From: Apis mellifera
Lineage: Eukaryota > Arthropoda > Insecta > Hymenoptera > Apidae
Length of the DNA stretch: 64,000 bases
Direction of reading: 5' to 3'
Assembly (NCBI RefSeq): GCF_003254395.2
Contig: NC_037652.1
Span: 211,001 to 275,000 of the forward strand
The notes under the pieces are model-generated. The model had not been told where the DNA came from. It ran no database searches and saw nothing but the letters and a program-made list of their open reading frames with translations. Numbering within the stretch: position 1 is the first letter of the stretch; every line of letters starts with the position of its first letter. A program made the translations under genes and the position numbers. Shown here piece after piece: positions 62,018-64,000 of this stretch.

Positions 62018-62920
62018 AAAGGAAATTAACACAAAATTAACACAAGATTTGAATTAAATACAAAAGAGAGTTTTTAGTTTTTAGATGTTTATTTTTTAAG
62101 TGAATCATAAAATACATAGAATAGTGTTATTTATGGAATAACACATCGGGCAAATGACTCTACGGCTTTACTGGCACATACGCATCCTTTCGTCGAAATT
62201 TTTCATGATCTTTCTGCATAATTGTGAATTTCATTGATGCAGCGTTTAATTTCCTCGTAATGCATGTGTGGTTGTGAGATTGTTGACATAGACCTTTGAT
62301 TTCAAATAACCCCATAAGAAGAAATTTAATGGTTTTAAAGCACATGATCTAGGGGGCCAATCCTGATCATCGAAACAAGAGAATTCACGACTAGGAAATG
62401 TCTCATGCAGTAATTGAATTGTTTCATTGGCTGTATGGCATGTGACATCGTCTTGTTGAAACCACATATTGGCCACATCAATATCATCCAATTTCGGCAA
62501 AAAGAACTATATTATCATGTTGCGAGCACCATTAACAGTTGCTGTTTGACCAGCCTCATTCTCAAAAAAGTATGATCCGATGATGCCTCCTGCCCAAAAT
62601 TCATACCAAACAATGATACGTTGTGGGTGCATTTGTTTTTCGCTAATCATACATGGGTTCTCCGAATCCCAAACACAATTTTGGCGATTAACAAAGCCAT
62701 CGAGGAATGAAAATGTTATCGCTTAGGATTATTTTGCTCGAAAAACCAGCATCCACTTTTTGATAATTAATAACCTATTCCACGTTGTTGTATCGTATAA
62801 CGCTCCATTTTTACTAAACTTAAACTTTCAGCTATCAAACTGTTCTTTTTTCAGGATTACCAACATAAGGATTGCAAAAATGGCGACAAATTCATATCTT
62901 GCATTAATTTCGGACACCCT
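62018..62920 (-). mobile_element. mariner-like transposon relic, internally deleted (copy 2)
   Basis: Aligns with copy 1 (10651-11543) along its whole length. The right end, TCTTGCATTAATTTCGGACACCCTTTA (about 62897-62923), is the best-preserved terminus and is the inverse of the left end of copy 1. The left end is damaged by a short insertion near 62021-62032. The same transposase segment is missing, with the junction near 62752-62775. Confidence 0.88.
62246..62800 (-). pseudogene. mariner-type transposase pseudogene (copy 2)
   Basis: The surviving open frame (62246-62500) carries WFQQDDVTCHTANETIQLL with the second catalytic Asp, then PPRSCALKPLNFFLWGYLK, where the position of the third catalytic Asp is Ala. 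A TAG stop lies just upstream (plus-strand 62507-62509). The block around the first Asp has lost several bases relative to copy 1 (near 62712-62725). It is catalytically dead as well as internally deleted. The overlapping frame at 62160-62345 is a shadow. Confidence 0.9.
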
Positions 62921-62924
62921 TTAT

Positions 62925-63270
62925 ATATGGAAAGAAAAATTCGCTCAAGCATAAAGAAAATTTGCGCAAATAATAAAAAAAAAACTTGCATGAATAAAAA
63001 AAAACTCATATAAATAAAAAAAAATCGCGTAAATAATTTAAATACCATGAAAATTTACAGCAAACAGAAACGAAAAATTACAGCAAACGAAAATTCATGC
63101 AAACAGAAAGAAAAGTTGTACAAAGGACAGCAAAAAAATCACCTAAATAAAGAGAAAATTTGCGCGAATAGAAAAAAGTTGCAAATAAAAAAAAAATTCG
63201 CACAAGAGAGCAGAGAGAAAATTTAAGATAACATGATAAAAATTTGCGTGAATAAAACAAAAATAAAAAT
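62925..63270. repeat. degenerate minisatellite (AATTTGCGCGAATAAAAAAA type)
   Basis: Irregular tandem units of about 18-25 bp built from AAATTTGCGCAAATA / TTCGCACAAG / TTCATGCAAACAG and A-rich spacers. The minus-strand frames at 62857-63048 and 63078-63299, with repeated Phe-Phe-Leu and Tyr-Ser-Arg-Lys-Phe blocks, are translations of these units and are not genes. Confidence 0.75.
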
Positions 63271-63734
63271 AATTGTTTAAACTTTATGATTCTAATCATG
63301 AAGAGAGAATATGAAGAAATTTAATATTATATATCAGTTATATGCATTTATAAGATATATTTTAACATTATGAATTCTATGCAGGTCAATATTAAATTCA
63401 ATTGTGATATCCTTATGTTAAAAACATAAATCAAGACTGACTTATAGTTTTGAAAATATTCGAATTTCATTTTTCAATAGCTTCAGCATCCTGGATAATA
63501 GTTTCTAGCAATTTAGAATAAAGTTTTTAAAAATAATTTATTATATATATATTTATGATATATAATACAATTCTTTCATATTTTATGAAACTCAATAGCA
63601 AGCAGATATTCGTAAAAATAAGGAATAATGGCCATTTTATAATTAAGTCATAAATGCTTTACCAGCGATTAAAGAACTAAGAATTCTGATTCTCACATAA
63701 TGTAATTCTATGAGGCTTCATCTTTGAAAATCGA

Positions 63735-63870
63735 CCTTTAATACGACTACTGATTTTCTTTCATCCTCTCTTAATTATTTTTTTGCTAAAAATAATTAGA
63801 GAAAGTTTCGTAATAATTTTTCTAGAAAATCAGAGTTTATTTAGATATTTAATCATTGCAGAAATCAACA
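63735..63870. repeat. diverged dispersed repeat, member 2
   Basis: Contains CGACTACTGATTTTCTTTCATCCTCTCTTAATTATTTTTTTGCTAAAAATAATTAG and TTTAATCATTGCAGAAATC, aligning with 61120-61310 in the same order. Both members lie within 1.0 kb of mariner copy 2, one on each side. Confidence 0.65.
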
Positions 63871-64000
63871 GAAATATATATATATTAATATTTTTTATAT
63901 TAAAAAAAATACACGATTAAATAATACATATTTTTAAAATTAGTATTTAAAATAATATTTTTATATTTAATTTATATAATTTTATATTTTTTTTTATAAT
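63871..64000. other. AT-rich noncoding end of window
   Basis: A/T runs only; no gene is seen. Confidence 0.7.

Noticed and set aside
62857..63299. Two minus-strand frames with Phe/Leu and Ser-Arg-Lys-Phe repeats as small membrane proteins
   Set aside because: They translate a degenerate minisatellite next to the mariner end.

Overview
The window looks like noncoding nuclear DNA from an AT-rich insect, most plausibly a bee (Apis or a relative). This is an inference from four things: the extreme A+T content broken by small islands of near-normal G+C, abundant simple repeats, decayed mariner-type and Copia-type transposons, and the absence of dense coding sequence. No bacterial operons, rRNA, tRNA or CRISPR were seen. 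I found no intact protein-coding gene. Nearly all open reading frames longer than 60 codons are low-complexity translations of A/T runs, or frames crossing G+C islands. The few that carry real protein signatures are transposon relics. The window could be intergenic or lie inside a large intron; the sequence does not decide which.

Layout. 1-5 kb: AT-rich desert with a possible decayed solo LTR (2815-3454) and a compound (TA)n/(GT)n microsatellite. 5.2-8 kb: a perfect 22-bp hairpin, a small G+C island and a roughly 1.7-kb array of the pentamer TAATG. 10.65-11.54 kb: a broken, internally deleted mariner-like element (copy 1, minus strand). 11.6-43 kb: AT desert with minisatellites and a series of isolated G+C-richer islands (about 13.6, 17.5, 20.4, 22.8, 27.1, 28.8, 30.5, 33.4, 35.9 and 38.3 kb). 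These islands are the best candidates for conserved regulatory DNA. 43-64 kb: a transposon-rich region. It holds a long-terminal-inverted-repeat element (copy 1, 45.39-47.66 kb), a foldback-like inverted repeat (48.60-49.29 kb), G+C islands at 49.4 and 51.3 kb, a nearly full-length but dead Copia-type LTR retrotransposon on the minus strand (52.49-57.18 kb), the second long-TIR element directly beside its LTR (57.19-59.22 kb), a diverged repeat pair (61.1 and 63.7 kb), and mariner copy 2 (62.02-62.92 kb) followed by a degenerate minisatellite.

How the parts relate. The two mariner copies share the same internal deletion of the transposase 5' half, so the deletion was inherited and the deleted form must have been mobilised in trans. 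The two long-TIR elements carry no recognisable protein and also look non-autonomous. The Copia relic keeps the full domain order (LTR, primer-binding site, gag, protease, integrase, reverse transcriptase, RNase H, LTR) but is full of stops and frameshifts. I did not find a previously undescribed functional system. The points most worth checking are the shared mariner deletion, the long-TIR family, the foldback element, the pentamer array and the G+C islands with phased or palindromic motifs.
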